Shown here one piece after another: positions 27,404 through 36,064 of a DNA stretch of 64,000 nucleotides. The stretch is from Niastella sp. (GTDB lineage: Bacteria; Bacteroidota; Bacteroidia; Chitinophagales; Chitinophagaceae): contig JAGIBF010000026.1 in assembly GCA_017744515.1 (NCBI GenBank), positions 1-64,000 on the forward strand. Reading direction: 5' to 3'. Under the pieces are notes generated by a model that was not told the DNA's origin, did no database searches, and saw only the letters and a list, made by a program, of their open reading frames with translations. The number at the start of each line of letters is the position of its first letter. The stretch's first letter is position 1. Made by a program: the position numbers and the translations under genes.

Positions 27404-28196
27404 ATACCATTTCCATCCAGGTGTGATCGGCTAATAATTTTACGGCAGCTACAAAACGCTTGTAAGGACCGGCGCCACCGCCCCATTCACGGGGGCTTAC
27501 CAGCGACAGCAGGTGGTTGCCATCGCTCTTCTCATACAGATAGTAAGTTTGCCCGATCACTGGAGCGAAGTTGAGTTTGGCATTATAGATCAGCATCGAC
27601 AACTCTTTGCGCTTTTGTATTTCCTGCGCCTGCAGTGCCAGCAGTTCAATTTGCTTGCGTATCTGCACCAGCTGCATATTGGTTTGCTCTTCCATGGCAG
27701 TAAGCGCTTTGTGGCGTATCACGCCTTCTTCATTTGGCTTGATCAGGGCGCCTGATACAGAAGCAGAGTAGGGCAATACGCTCATCTGCTTGTGATAGTA
27801 CTCTACATTGGTGTATTCCCGTTGAGCAGGTGTAAATCCTTTCTGGGTGATCTTAAGATAACCGTTGGGCATGATCTCATTCACCACCTGCAGGATAGGC
27901 TGGTTGTCCTTATAGAACTCGGTTTCGAATGTAATGCCGTCGATGAACAGGGCTTTGCTGGCATCGGCGATCTCGGGGTTTTCAAAGCTATGTATCTGTC
28001 CATCGGGTACCAGCAGGTACTTAGACTCGAAAGCCTGATGCTCCAATGTGACCCAGTTCATGCTTACAGATAATAAGCGTTCATTTTCTACAGTCTCCAT
28101 TTTATAGATACCTGACAGTGGGCGGTCTCCAAGCTCGTATACGCCTTTTTCGGGAAACAACTGCCAGCTGGCAAGGAAGTTATATGCTTGTACCAT
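27402..28196 (-). CDS. DUF2452 domain protein
   Basis: A 264-residue cytosolic protein. The N-terminal part (MVQAYNFLASWQLFPEKGVYE) folds as a small beta-rich domain; the C-terminal 110 residues match DUF2452: a helical stretch QLVQIRKQIELLALQAQEIQ, then PVIGQTYYLYE, LSLVSPREWG and AAVKLLADHTWMEMV at the end. The helical stretch is coiled-coil-like. DUF2452 function is not known to me. It is read alone on the minus strand and is convergent with the repeat-protein operon. Confidence 0.78.
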   Translation of the reverse strand: MVQAYNFLASWQLFPEKGVYELGDRPLSGIYKMETVENERLLSVSMNWVTLEHQAFESKYLLVPDGQIHSFENPEIADASKALFIDGITFETEFYKDNQPILQVVNEIMPNGYLKITQKGFTPAQREYTNVEYYHKQMSVLPYSASVSGALIKPNEEGVIRHKALTAMEEQTNMQLVQIRKQIELLALQAQEIQKRKELSMLIYNAKLNFAPVIGQTYYLYEKSDGNHLLSLVSPREWGGGAGPYKRFVAAVKLLADHTWMEMV

Positions 28197-28284
28197 GGTA
28201 CAAAAGTATAAAACCTTGATAAAATCAAGCAGGCTTATCGGGTCAATAGCCGGGCAAACACTGTAAGTGCTGTGTTAAGATTAG

Positions 28285-28716
28285 TTATTGGAGGTATAAG
28301 GCTTCAAACGTGGCCAGTAAGTCCTGTCCTTTCAGTAACTCCAGTTTAGTGCCTGTGATACGATAATGCGTGGTAGTATTAAGTGCCTGAAATAATTTAT
28401 TCTCCGTTTCCATGCCTTCCTGGCAAAACATTTTGGTGCTGCCTACGCCAGTAAAAGTAATAGCAGATGCCTGCGTAGTATATGCTCCAAAGTAGCTGTT
28501 GCATCCTGCAAAGCCTTTGATGCGGCCTGTATCGAGTTGGAGGAACACGTCTTTTGATAACCTGGGCAACCCATTGGGGAGACTGGTGAGGGCTGTCAGT
28601 TTCCATCTTGTATTGGTGAGCGAGCTGTTGGCTGTTTCTTCTTTAACAGGAGTGGTGTTGCGTGCACAGCCGGCAAGGAACCCAACGACAGCCAATAATA
28701 TTAATACCTTTTGCAT
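28285..28716 (-). CDS. META domain lipoprotein
   Basis: A 143-residue lipoprotein with a signal ending FLAGC (Cys at about residue 17) and one META/HslJ domain: NTRWKLTALTSLPNG, then IKGFAGCNSYFGAY and a TKMFC segment. HslJ-type proteins are outer-membrane lipoproteins induced by stress in other bacteria. An ORF reading back to 28851 has no support; the start at 28716 gives the lipoprotein signal. The domain has the usual length and both conserved Cys. Function here is inferred only from family. Confidence 0.85.
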   Translation of the reverse strand: MQKVLILLAVVGFLAGCARNTTPVKEETANSSLTNTRWKLTALTSLPNGLPRLSKDVFLQLDTGRIKGFAGCNSYFGAYTTQASAITFTGVGSTKMFCQEGMETENKLFQALNTTTHYRITGTKLELLKGQDLLATFEALYLQ

Positions 28717-28813
28717 AATGTATGTTTTTGTTGCTGAATAGATGCTGTTCGGGCGGCAGATACATACTATGGTAAAGGGGATTAACAATTCTTTGCAATA
28801 GAGCGGGCTACAA

Positions 28814-28849
28814 TAAAAAGAGCTTCTGCACAAACCAGCGCAGAAGCTC
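28814..28849 (-). terminator. Intrinsic terminator for the Pmp3-like gene
   Basis: On the minus strand GAGCTTCTGC pairs with GCAGAAGCTC (perfect 10-bp stem, 10-base loop), followed by TTTTTATT. Confidence 0.9.
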
Positions 28850-28875
28850 ATAATAAGTTGTAAGAGGTGTAGTTA

Positions 28876-29298
28876 TTAAGCTGCGTCGAATACTACGAGC
28901 AGTGCATAAATAACACCGGGGATCCAGAAGATCAGGGTCAGGATAAGGCTGATCCAGAACTTGCTGTTGATCTCTCCTTCTTTAAGGTATACAGCCAGTG
29001 GTGGCAGCAGGATGGCCAGGATAGCCAGCAACACCTGATCGGTCTCTTCTTTCTTGCCAGCCTTTTTATTGGCTTTGTAATCTTTAAATAACTTCTTTGC
29101 CTCTTTCAGGCGGTGCCTTCTCTCGCTGCGGGGGAGGCTTTTGAAATCATTCATTGCGGCTTTTACAGCTTCTGGGTTGGGCTCGCTGGCAGGTGTGGAG
29201 GCTGTAACGGGCTCAGTAGTGCTGGCGGCCATGCTAACAGGAGCTACTGTACCTACCATGATCAACAATACAAACAGGCGAAGGAAAAGTCTTTTCAT
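28876..29298 (-). CDS. Exported protein with C-terminal Pmp3/YqaE domain
   Basis: A 140-residue membrane protein. It has a signal peptide (MKRLFLRLFVLLIMVGTVAPVSMA), a charged linker of about 60 residues rich in Glu, Lys and Arg with a helical look, and then two hydrophobic helices ILAILLPPLAVYLKEG and FWISLILTLIFWIPGVIYAL of the Pmp3 (UPF0057) type. Pmp3 proteins alone are about 55 residues and affect membrane potential and salt tolerance. The secretory N-terminal addition is odd and is paralleled by the TM2 protein at 38277. Transcription ends at the terminator just downstream. Confidence 0.82.
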   Translation of the reverse strand: MKRLFLRLFVLLIMVGTVAPVSMAASTTEPVTASTPASEPNPEAVKAAMNDFKSLPRSERRHRLKEAKKLFKDYKANKKAGKKEETDQVLLAILAILLPPLAVYLKEGEINSKFWISLILTLIFWIPGVIYALLVVFDAA

Positions 29299-29537
29299 AG
29301 TGATTAATTTTGGTATACAATGGCGTGAAATTAACATATATTTTTGATTCTCAAAGGGGAATTTGATCTACAAGGGTATCAATCAGTGCCTTCGGGGCAG
29401 CCTTGGAGGCATCACATTTCCGGTAACTTATCGGGAGATACTTGCAAGTGAAATGTTTTATAACTATCTTTCCTCATATCTCAAATCACCACCCCCTGAT
29501 ACGTTTCTATAAATTCAATCCTGCGAAATCACCCGGC

Positions 29538-30932
29538 TTGCAACCTATTGGCCAGGCGTTTCTGCATTATTGGAACTTCATCAGATCTATAGGGGTTACG
29601 GCCGAGATGGAGGAGTACGACAAGCGCAGGTTGAGCATGTTCAACCAGCTTAATCTCTTCAGCATGCTGGCTGGTCTCGTTTTAACCCTGGCCGGTATCT
29701 TCAGCAATGACCATTTACCTCCGCTGGTTTGGTATGTAGTATGTTCACCGCTTGCAATAGGCATCATTATACTTTGGCTTACCTACGAGCGGTATTATGA
29801 AGCTGCCCGCCTGATCTACTTTAGTGTTTACCCAATTGTTACGTGCCTGGTGTATCTCGGCAAGGTTGATGCAGGCGTATCGCTATTCTTTATTCTCTAT
29901 GGGGTGATGTCTGTATTCTTTTTACAGAAGTTCAGGAGTATTGTATTTGCCTTTTGCTGGTCGGCTGCCTGTTATCTTGTTGCCACCGTAGTGCCACATG
30001 ATCATTATTTCAGGTTGGCTTCGGTCAACTACTGGCTATATGTATTCCATCATATTACGGCCCTGGGCTTTATCTTCTATACCCTGGTCCTGATCAAAAG
30101 AGAGAATGCCGATTACCAGTTGAGCCTGATGGCCAAGAGCAGAGAGCTGCACCGGCGCAACATGGAGGTAGGGCGGCAGAAGCAGGAGATCGCTGAAAAA
30201 GCACGCCTGCTGGAGCAGCAGACAAAGGAATTGACAGAGCTGAACCAGGTAAAGAACAAGCTTTTTTCTGTTATAGCCCACGACCTTAAAACGCCCATGT
30301 ACGCTTTGCGTAACCTGTTTTACAATATGCAGCGGTATAAGCTCTCCTCACAGGAGATATTGGATATGGTGCCCGGTATTGCTACCGAGATGAACTATAC
30401 CACCAGTCTCATGGAGAACCTGCTGCAGTGGTCCAAATCGCAGATGAAGCATGCCAGGGTAAACCCCGAAGTGTTGGATGTGCAAAGAATGATGATCGAA
30501 GTATTGCAGTTGTTACAGCTGCAGGCTGAGAATAAGCAGGTGTACCTTGAATGCAAGCTGGATGAACCGATCTATTGTTTTGCCGATCGTGAGATGGTGA
30601 ACCTCGTATTGCGCAACCTGCTGTCGAATGCGATCAAGTTTACGCCTAAGCATGGAACAGTATATATAGGCGCCACAGAGAAGTCGAAACAAGTGGAAGT
30701 TTTTGTGCAGGATACCGGCATTGGCATGAGCCGGGAAAATATGCAACGTATTTTTGGCGATAGTTACTTCACAACCCAGGGTACCAACCATGAAACAGGT
30801 ACCGGCCTGGGCCTTAAACTGTGTAAAGAGTTTCTCGAAAAGAATGGCGGTAATATCTCCGTAGAAAGCGAACCGGGTAAGGGCAGTATTTTCTCCTTTA
30901 CACTACCCCGCTACGAAAATCAGGTGGCCTGA
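29538..30932 (+). CDS. Sensor histidine kinase with N-terminal membrane region
   Basis: A kinase of about 464 residues. The order is a basic N-terminus (SIGVTAEMEEYDKRRLSMFNQ), five to six membrane helices, a coiled-coil linker, a HisKA domain with the phospho-acceptor His in VIAHDLKTPMYALRN, and HATPase_c with N box NLLSNAIKF, G1 DTGIGMS and G2 GTGLGL. A response regulator is not adjacent, so the partner is unknown. The start is unclear: no ATG precedes the conserved SIGVT motif, so a TTG at 29538 is chosen; TTG 29442 and ATG 29607 are alternatives. The gene end overlaps the next, convergent gene by 13 bases. Confidence 0.85.
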   Translation: MQPIGQAFLHYWNFIRSIGVTAEMEEYDKRRLSMFNQLNLFSMLAGLVLTLAGIFSNDHLPPLVWYVVCSPLAIGIIILWLTYERYYEAARLIYFSVYPIVTCLVYLGKVDAGVSLFFILYGVMSVFFLQKFRSIVFAFCWSAACYLVATVVPHDHYFRLASVNYWLYVFHHITALGFIFYTLVLIKRENADYQLSLMAKSRELHRRNMEVGRQKQEIAEKARLLEQQTKELTELNQVKNKLFSVIAHDLKTPMYALRNLFYNMQRYKLSSQEILDMVPGIATEMNYTTSLMENLLQWSKSQMKHARVNPEVLDVQRMMIEVLQLLQLQAENKQVYLECKLDEPIYCFADREMVNLVLRNLLSNAIKFTPKHGTVYIGATEKSKQVEVFVQDTGIGMSRENMQRIFGDSYFTTQGTNHETGTGLGLKLCKEFLEKNGGNISVESEPGKGSIFSFTLPRYENQVA

Positions 30933-31681
30933 TCTTCCGGTGAAAGAGGGGGATAAGCTGTCCAATCTCCGGATAAAGGTTCTTCCGTTCTCCACTCACT
31001 CCATCCATAATATTCATCACCACTGTAATGGGCGACTGCTCCATAATCGTTCAATTGATTGCCAAACAGGGAGGCATGTACCGTATTCTCGCTTTCTTTA
31101 GTAAAGGAGTTGTAATGTCCTTTTAAATACAGTGAGCTGATGGATAATGGCAGCAGCTTATAACCATTGAACTGTTCACGTACCAATTGCTCTGTTGTTG
31201 TAAAAGCTGTAGCAAAATCACCACTGGGCGAAGTGACGATGGTATTGATGGTTCGGATCATGCCATCTGGTCCTTCTGCATTGTAGACGGTTACAGCTGT
31301 TTCTTCAACTCCATAGAGTGTGAAGAAAGGGCCGGCAAAGCTCACTGAAAGTATTAGTTTTTGTACATGTGCGACTGTTTCGTATTTGAAACTGTTCAGG
31401 ATGACTTCTGTAGTATAAGCAGGGAAATGAATGCTGCTGTAATCGAAAGTCTCTTTTTGTAACGTTTGCCCTATCAGCTGCCGGAAGTTGCTCCATGCTG
31501 CAAATTGGTTGTCCCCGAAAGCATGAGCGATCAGTTCATTCAAGGCAATAGTACCTGGGTATTGCTGTCTGAATCCGGGCCAGGTTATATGATCTGTGCC
31601 TAAGGGATAGTATTGGCCGATGGTTGTATAGACCGGCCAGTAATTATAATACTTCGCGTTGAATGAAAAATAATTTCTCAT
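30920..31681 (-). CDS. Unknown protein, partner of the TonB-receptor-like gene
   Basis: A 253-residue protein with no signal peptide or membrane helix that I do not recognise. It contains aromatic-rich strands (NAKYYNYWPVYTT, SGDEYYGWSEW) and a Gly-poor, mixed alpha-beta look. The start codon follows the stop of the receptor-like gene by 20 bases on the same strand, so the pair should be one operon. Its N-terminus is unlike secretory sequences, so it may be cytosolic or exported by a non-Sec route. The last codons overlap the kinase gene. Function: none offered. Confidence 0.65.
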   Translation of the reverse strand: MRNYFSFNAKYYNYWPVYTTIGQYYPLGTDHITWPGFRQQYPGTIALNELIAHAFGDNQFAAWSNFRQLIGQTLQKETFDYSSIHFPAYTTEVILNSFKYETVAHVQKLILSVSFAGPFFTLYGVEETAVTVYNAEGPDGMIRTINTIVTSPSGDFATAFTTTEQLVREQFNGYKLLPLSISSLYLKGHYNSFTKESENTVHASLFGNQLNDYGAVAHYSGDEYYGWSEWRTEEPLSGDWTAYPPLSPEDQAT

Positions 31682-31701
31682 GATCAGGCTGATTACAAAA
31701 G

Positions 31702-33735
31702 TTACAGGTTGGCTTTAAAGCCCAAACCATAATATTGACGGGAACCGGTGAGCTGGAACCAATCTCTGTCCTGCTTCGGGTTCCGGGTATCGGCATATAT
31801 TTCAAAACCTTCGGCGCCTTTCAGTTTGAATTGGTAGCCTATATATGCGTTTTGTAAAGCTGCCGCATCTATGCGATAATTGGTTGTCGTAGTAGGGTTG
31901 CGGTCGGGGTTGAAATAATAAACGAAGTCGAAACCGAAAATAACCCCTTTGCAGGAAAAGCGGTTTACCCAACCACCTGTCCAGGTAGTTCTGCCACTGT
32001 TGTAATCGCCTATAACTATACCACCTAAGGAATAGCCAGGCAGGTCTTTTGATTTGTTTCTAATACTGGTGGCATTGATGCCAGTGGTAAAGGTAAAGGT
32101 GTTTTTATCGGCCACATTTATCATCAGGCTGATGTGTTGTGTGTTGGCGCTGAGTTCGGGATATCTGATAGTATAACCGGTTGGTGTCATCAGATAAACC
32201 GGGGTTGCATAGTTCCGGCGTTCAAAGTAATAATTCAATGTTAGCAGGTTGTCCAACAGTCCCAGGCGGGTACCTGCCTGCCACGCTTTATAGGAACCTT
32301 CGGGTTCTAAAATGGGTGGAGATGAAGATCCGGGGCCTGTAATGATGGTGAGCGGGAAATTGATGTTGTCGGCGTGCTGGTCCATACGGATGGCATAGTC
32401 GCCTGTATTCGTATTTTTTGCATAGGAAGCAAAAAGTTTCAGGTTGTGCCGGCTGCCGGGCTGTACCAGTTGCCATACGTCCACGCTGGTGCTTACAAAG
32501 GGCAGTATCTTTTCAATATCCTGGCCGTTGGTCTTTGACAGGTTGGCCAATAAGCCACCCTGGATATTGAAGATGTTCTTATAATATATGTTAACAGAAG
32601 GTGTAACTAAAAAAGCCCTGCTATCATAGTTATAATTATACTGGTTGACATAATTGCTGCCATTGATACTCCCTTTTGAAGTTGCTTCATTATCGTATTC
32701 AGTATACCTGAACATTGCATTTACGGAGGGGGCAATCGACCAGCCATTATCGAGCGTTCCGTGATAAGTGATCTGGTCCATCAACAGCACTTGTTTGGTT
32801 CTATAATCCAGTTCAACGCGATCTATATTGCCATTGGCTCCGGATGTTTGTACGATATCTCTTTCTCCTTTTCTTTTATACGCAGCATAGCTGGCCGTGA
32901 GCTCGTTTGTCAGATTTTTCGACAACCCTGAACGGAGAGCGATGGTTGGATTGAAGGCTAATTGATTGCTATGACCTTTATAGCTTGAAAGATCAGCGTT
33001 TACATTGGATCGTTCGAGGTCTGCTATCTGTGGGACCGCATTGATCCTTACAGAAAGGTCGTGTGCACTGCCCAGCTTCATGTTGAGCCAGCCATTCAAC
33101 CGGATGCGGTCAAAATTCATAGGTGTAGGTGAGGTGTTCGTTCCTATTTTAAACATTGGCTCTACCTCCCGCAGGTAATTGGCAGATATGCCCATTTGAA
33201 CGTTCTTTTTGTTGAACCTTGCCGCAAGATGGTATTGATGGAAATAGTTTTTTTCTGATTCATAAGGTGTACTATACACTCCCCGATAATTGTTTTTTAC
33301 CTGGAAGCTTTGTCCTGCTACAGTAATGCCTTGCTCTCCGGCGCCGCCATTGCGCGTGGTAACTACTGCGAGTAATTGTTGGCGGAGGCTGCCATTAACC
33401 TGCGTCAATGCGTTTTGCACGATGGTTACTTCCCTGATATCATAAACACTATAGGCGTTTATATCATTGATCACAACGCCGTCTATTACATAGACTACAT
33501 TGGCTGAATTAATAAAATAACCATATGTCCAGGCGCTAAGGGCATCGCTCAGGTTGGTGAAGGGCATCCTTTCCAGCTGTTCACCTTTGATGGTAATGGA
33601 TTGTGTGAAGTCTTTTTGGAGCTTTACTCTTCCGAGATTGAGCGTGTTGTTGGAAGTGTCGGTTTGTGAATAAACATTGTGCAGTAAGCAGATTGCAGCA
33701 GCAACGGTTAGTAATGGTTTTAGGGCTTTGGGCAT
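31702..33735 (-). CDS. TonB-dependent receptor-like outer-membrane protein
   Basis: A 677-residue outer-membrane protein with a signal peptide (MPKALKPLLTVAAAICLLHNVYSQ). A plug-like domain follows (FTQSITIKGEQLERMPFTNLSDALS, then NVVYVIDGVVINDINAYS and VVTTRNGG), ending near residue 120. A long barrel of aromatic strands follows and closes on YGLGFKANL. No TonB box is evident and no carboxypeptidase-like N-terminal domain is present, so it is atypical for SusC or siderophore receptors. It is the first gene of a two-gene unit with the unknown 253-residue protein. The ligand is unknown. Confidence 0.83.
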   Translation of the reverse strand: MPKALKPLLTVAAAICLLHNVYSQTDTSNNTLNLGRVKLQKDFTQSITIKGEQLERMPFTNLSDALSAWTYGYFINSANVVYVIDGVVINDINAYSVYDIREVTIVQNALTQVNGSLRQQLLAVVTTRNGGAGEQGITVAGQSFQVKNNYRGVYSTPYESEKNYFHQYHLAARFNKKNVQMGISANYLREVEPMFKIGTNTSPTPMNFDRIRLNGWLNMKLGSAHDLSVRINAVPQIADLERSNVNADLSSYKGHSNQLAFNPTIALRSGLSKNLTNELTASYAAYKRKGERDIVQTSGANGNIDRVELDYRTKQVLLMDQITYHGTLDNGWSIAPSVNAMFRYTEYDNEATSKGSINGSNYVNQYNYNYDSRAFLVTPSVNIYYKNIFNIQGGLLANLSKTNGQDIEKILPFVSTSVDVWQLVQPGSRHNLKLFASYAKNTNTGDYAIRMDQHADNINFPLTIITGPGSSSPPILEPEGSYKAWQAGTRLGLLDNLLTLNYYFERRNYATPVYLMTPTGYTIRYPELSANTQHISLMINVADKNTFTFTTGINATSIRNKSKDLPGYSLGGIVIGDYNSGRTTWTGGWVNRFSCKGVIFGFDFVYYFNPDRNPTTTTNYRIDAAALQNAYIGYQFKLKGAEGFEIYADTRNPKQDRDWFQLTGSRQYYGLGFKANL

Positions 33736-33816
33736 TGTTCAAGGGGTGTTTGAGGCTGAAAGATAATAGAAACTGTCAGGTAGCCCAAACCGTATGTGTT
33801 AAAATTGCCCCTGTAA

Positions 33817-33866
33817 GCAACAAAGGCTATGGAGCCGTCATGAACGGGCAACCATAGCCTTTGCAA
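33817..33866. repeat. Long inverted repeat between two minus-strand genes
   Basis: CAAAGGCTATGG (33,821-33,832) and CCATAGCCTTTG (33,852-33,863) form a perfect 12-bp stem with a 19-base loop. It lies downstream of the DLH-like gene. The T run on that strand is weak, so it may end the transcript or protect its 3' end. Confidence 0.6.
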
Positions 33867-33881
33867 TAAAATTATATATGA

Positions 33882-34715
33882 TTATTTGAATATCCGGCCG
33901 AAGAAGTCCTGCATGTCTTTCCAGGAAGCTGTATCGGCAGCAGCGTTGTATTTGATGGGCATCTTAAAGCGCTCGCCAGTTGCAGTTGCATTGGGGTTGG
34001 TAAAGGCATGTGTTGCATCGGCATAGGCTTTAAAGGTGTAATCTGCACCGATAGAATCCATTTGCTTTTTAAACGCGTCTACCTGCGCCTGAGGAACAAA
34101 GCTGTCGGCCAGACCATGGCATACCAGCACTTTTGCTTTCAGCAGGTTCTTGTCGGCTGGCACACCACGCAGATCGCCGTGGAAGCTTACTACGCCATTT
34201 ACCGGGGCACCCAGTTTGGCAGCGTTCAATACCATCGAACCGCCGAAACAATAACCAATGGCGGCTATTTTAGTAGTATCTGCCTGCGGGTAGGTTTTCA
34301 GTTTACCCAAAGCTGCGAGGAAACGGCTGTTGCCCAGTTTAGGATTGGTGTAAAAAGGCGTTGCATATTTGCCGGCAAGGGAAGGGCTGTCCGCTATAAG
34401 GCCATTGCCATACATATCGGCCACGAAGGCAATGTATCCCAGCTTAGCGAGTTCACGTGCGCGCATTTTGGGATAGTCGTTCAGTCCCCACCATTCCGGT
34501 ATGACCAGTACGGCTGGTCTTTTGGCTGAATCTGCTTCGTTGTAAGCTACAAAGCCGACCATTTGGGTAGTGTCTGCATCATAAGTAACGGACTGTTCTT
34601 TGATGATCACTGTATCTTTTTTGGGGCCATCCGTAGTCGCGGCTGGTTGATCGCTGCAGCTGGTCATGGTGGCGCTTACTGTAAGGATCGCAAGGCATAA
34701 AGGAATGTACTTCAT
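33882..34715 (-). CDS. Dienelactone hydrolase family lipoprotein
   Basis: A 277-residue alpha/beta hydrolase of the DLH type with an N-terminal lipoprotein signal (TMTSC, Cys at residue 20). The nucleophile is Cys in GYCFGG (Cys156), as in dienelactone hydrolases. The acid is probably Asp in GLADSFVP (about 209) and the base His in DATHAF (about 241). The EWWGLND segment at about 74-80 is also typical. Classical members open dienelactones in aromatic degradation, but exported Bacteroidota members have no known substrate. The single gene is followed by a long hairpin. Confidence 0.88.
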   Translation of the reverse strand: MKYIPLCLAILTVSATMTSCSDQPAATTDGPKKDTVIIKEQSVTYDADTTQMVGFVAYNEADSAKRPAVLVIPEWWGLNDYPKMRARELAKLGYIAFVADMYGNGLIADSPSLAGKYATPFYTNPKLGNSRFLAALGKLKTYPQADTTKIAAIGYCFGGSMVLNAAKLGAPVNGVVSFHGDLRGVPADKNLLKAKVLVCHGLADSFVPQAQVDAFKKQMDSIGADYTFKAYADATHAFTNPNATATGERFKMPIKYNAAADTASWKDMQDFFGRIFK

Positions 34716-34876
34716 AGTAATGCTGAATATTTGAGGTTAAATCAAACGATTTTGCTGAGGGGCACGAAGTTCGTGTAAAAGACGATTATAAGGCGCAATT
34801 TATCCGCTATTAATCAATGCTTAACCATAATTATTATGCCCGGCTTCCCGGCTTATGGGCCAAATCAACTAATCCT

Positions 34877-34884
34877 TATCTTTG
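34877..34884 (+). promoter_or_regulatory. Promoter element of prfB
   Basis: TATCTTTG is an exact TAnnTTTG match ending seven bases before the prfB ATG at 34892, so the transcript starts at or near the start codon. Confidence 0.6.
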
Positions 34885-34891
34885 CGCCCTT

Positions 34892-35984
34892 ATGACACAA
34901 GAATCAATCAAGGCTATGAGGGACCGTGTAGTGGTCCTGAGGAGGTTTCTTTGACGTCGATAACAGACGTGACAAAATAAACCAGGATAAACAATTGGCT
35001 TTATCTCCCGGCTTCTGGGATGATAATAAGCGGGCTACCGAAATCCTTAAGAACACCAAACTGAATGAGTACTGGGTGAAGCTGTATGAGCAATCAGAGG
35101 CTTCAGTAGAGGATTTTGCCGTACTGTTCGATTTCTGGAAGGCAGGGGAAGCTTCGGAAGAAGAGACGCGCGAAGCTTATGACCGATCGCTGCAGCAGCT
35201 TGAAGAGGCCGAGTTCAAGAGTACGTTGAATCAGCCGGAAGATGAACTGCCCGGCGTGCTGCAGATCAACAGCGGTGCGGGTGGAACGGAGAGCCAGGAC
35301 TGGGCCGAAATGCTGGCCCGGATGTACCGGATGTACGGTGAAAAGCAAGGCTGGTCAGTGACGGAGCTGGACTGGCAGGATGGGGATGGGGCCGGCGTTA
35401 AGAGCGCTACCCTGCAGTTTGACGGGCCTTTTGCTTACGGCTTCCTGAAAGCTGAAAGCGGGGTGCACCGGCTGGTGCGGATATCTCCTTTCGACAGCAA
35501 TGCCCGGCGTCACACTTCCTTCGCATCTGTATACGTGTACCCCCTGGTAGATGACAGTATCGAAGTGGCGGTGAACCCGGCCGATCTCGAATGGGAGTTT
35601 TACCGCAGTGGTGGTAAGGGTGGTCAGAACGTGAACAAGGTGGAAACGGCTGTGCGCCTGAAGCATATTCCCAGTGGTATCATCGTGGAGTGCCAGAAGG
35701 CGCGTACACAGGGTGAGAACCGGGAGATGGCATTGCAGATGTTGAAGAGCCGGTTGTACGAAGAGGAAATGCGTAAACGCGAGGCGCTGAAGAATGCCGC
35801 CAATGCCAATAAGAAGAAGATCGAGTGGGGCAGCCAGATCCGCAGTTATGTGTTCCATCCTTATAAAATGATCAAGGACCACCGTACGGATTTCGAGGTG
35901 GGCAACGTGCAGCCGGTGATGGATGGAGAGCTGGATGGTTTTATCAAGGCCTACCTGATGATGGAGAAAGAAACACAGAGTTGA
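34892..35984 (+). CDS. prfB: Peptide chain release factor 2 with programmed +1 frameshift
   Basis: Release factor 2 recognises UGA and UAA stops. The gene starts at ATG 34892 and reads [20 protein letters not shown], then meets an in-frame TGA at 34952-34954. The +1 frame continues from GAC at 34953 with [24 protein letters not shown]. The slip site CTTTGAC with the upstream AGGAGG at 34940-34945 is the classical autoregulatory frameshift. The SPF tripeptide (ISPFDSN) and the GGQ loop ([15 protein letters not shown]) show it to be RF2. About 363 residues is the usual length. Gene finders would likely start at 34995 and lose the N-terminus. Confidence 0.97.
34940..34955 (+). promoter_or_regulatory. 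RF2 +1 programmed frameshift site
   Basis: AGGAGG (34,940-34,945), three bases, then CTTTGAC with the in-frame TGA. The SD-like hexamer pairs with 16S rRNA while the ribosome waits at TGA, pushing it into the +1 frame when RF2 is scarce. Confidence 0.95.
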
Positions 35985-36064
35985 TTCCGGGTTTCGGGTT
36001 CTGAATTCGGGATTGCTGACGAATAGCAAACTATGATTATTGTAATTAATAAATTTCAAAGAAT

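Noticed and set aside
34995-35984. RF2 as a shorter protein starting at 34995 (TTG)
   Set aside because: The frameshift site and conserved N-terminus show that the true start is 34892.
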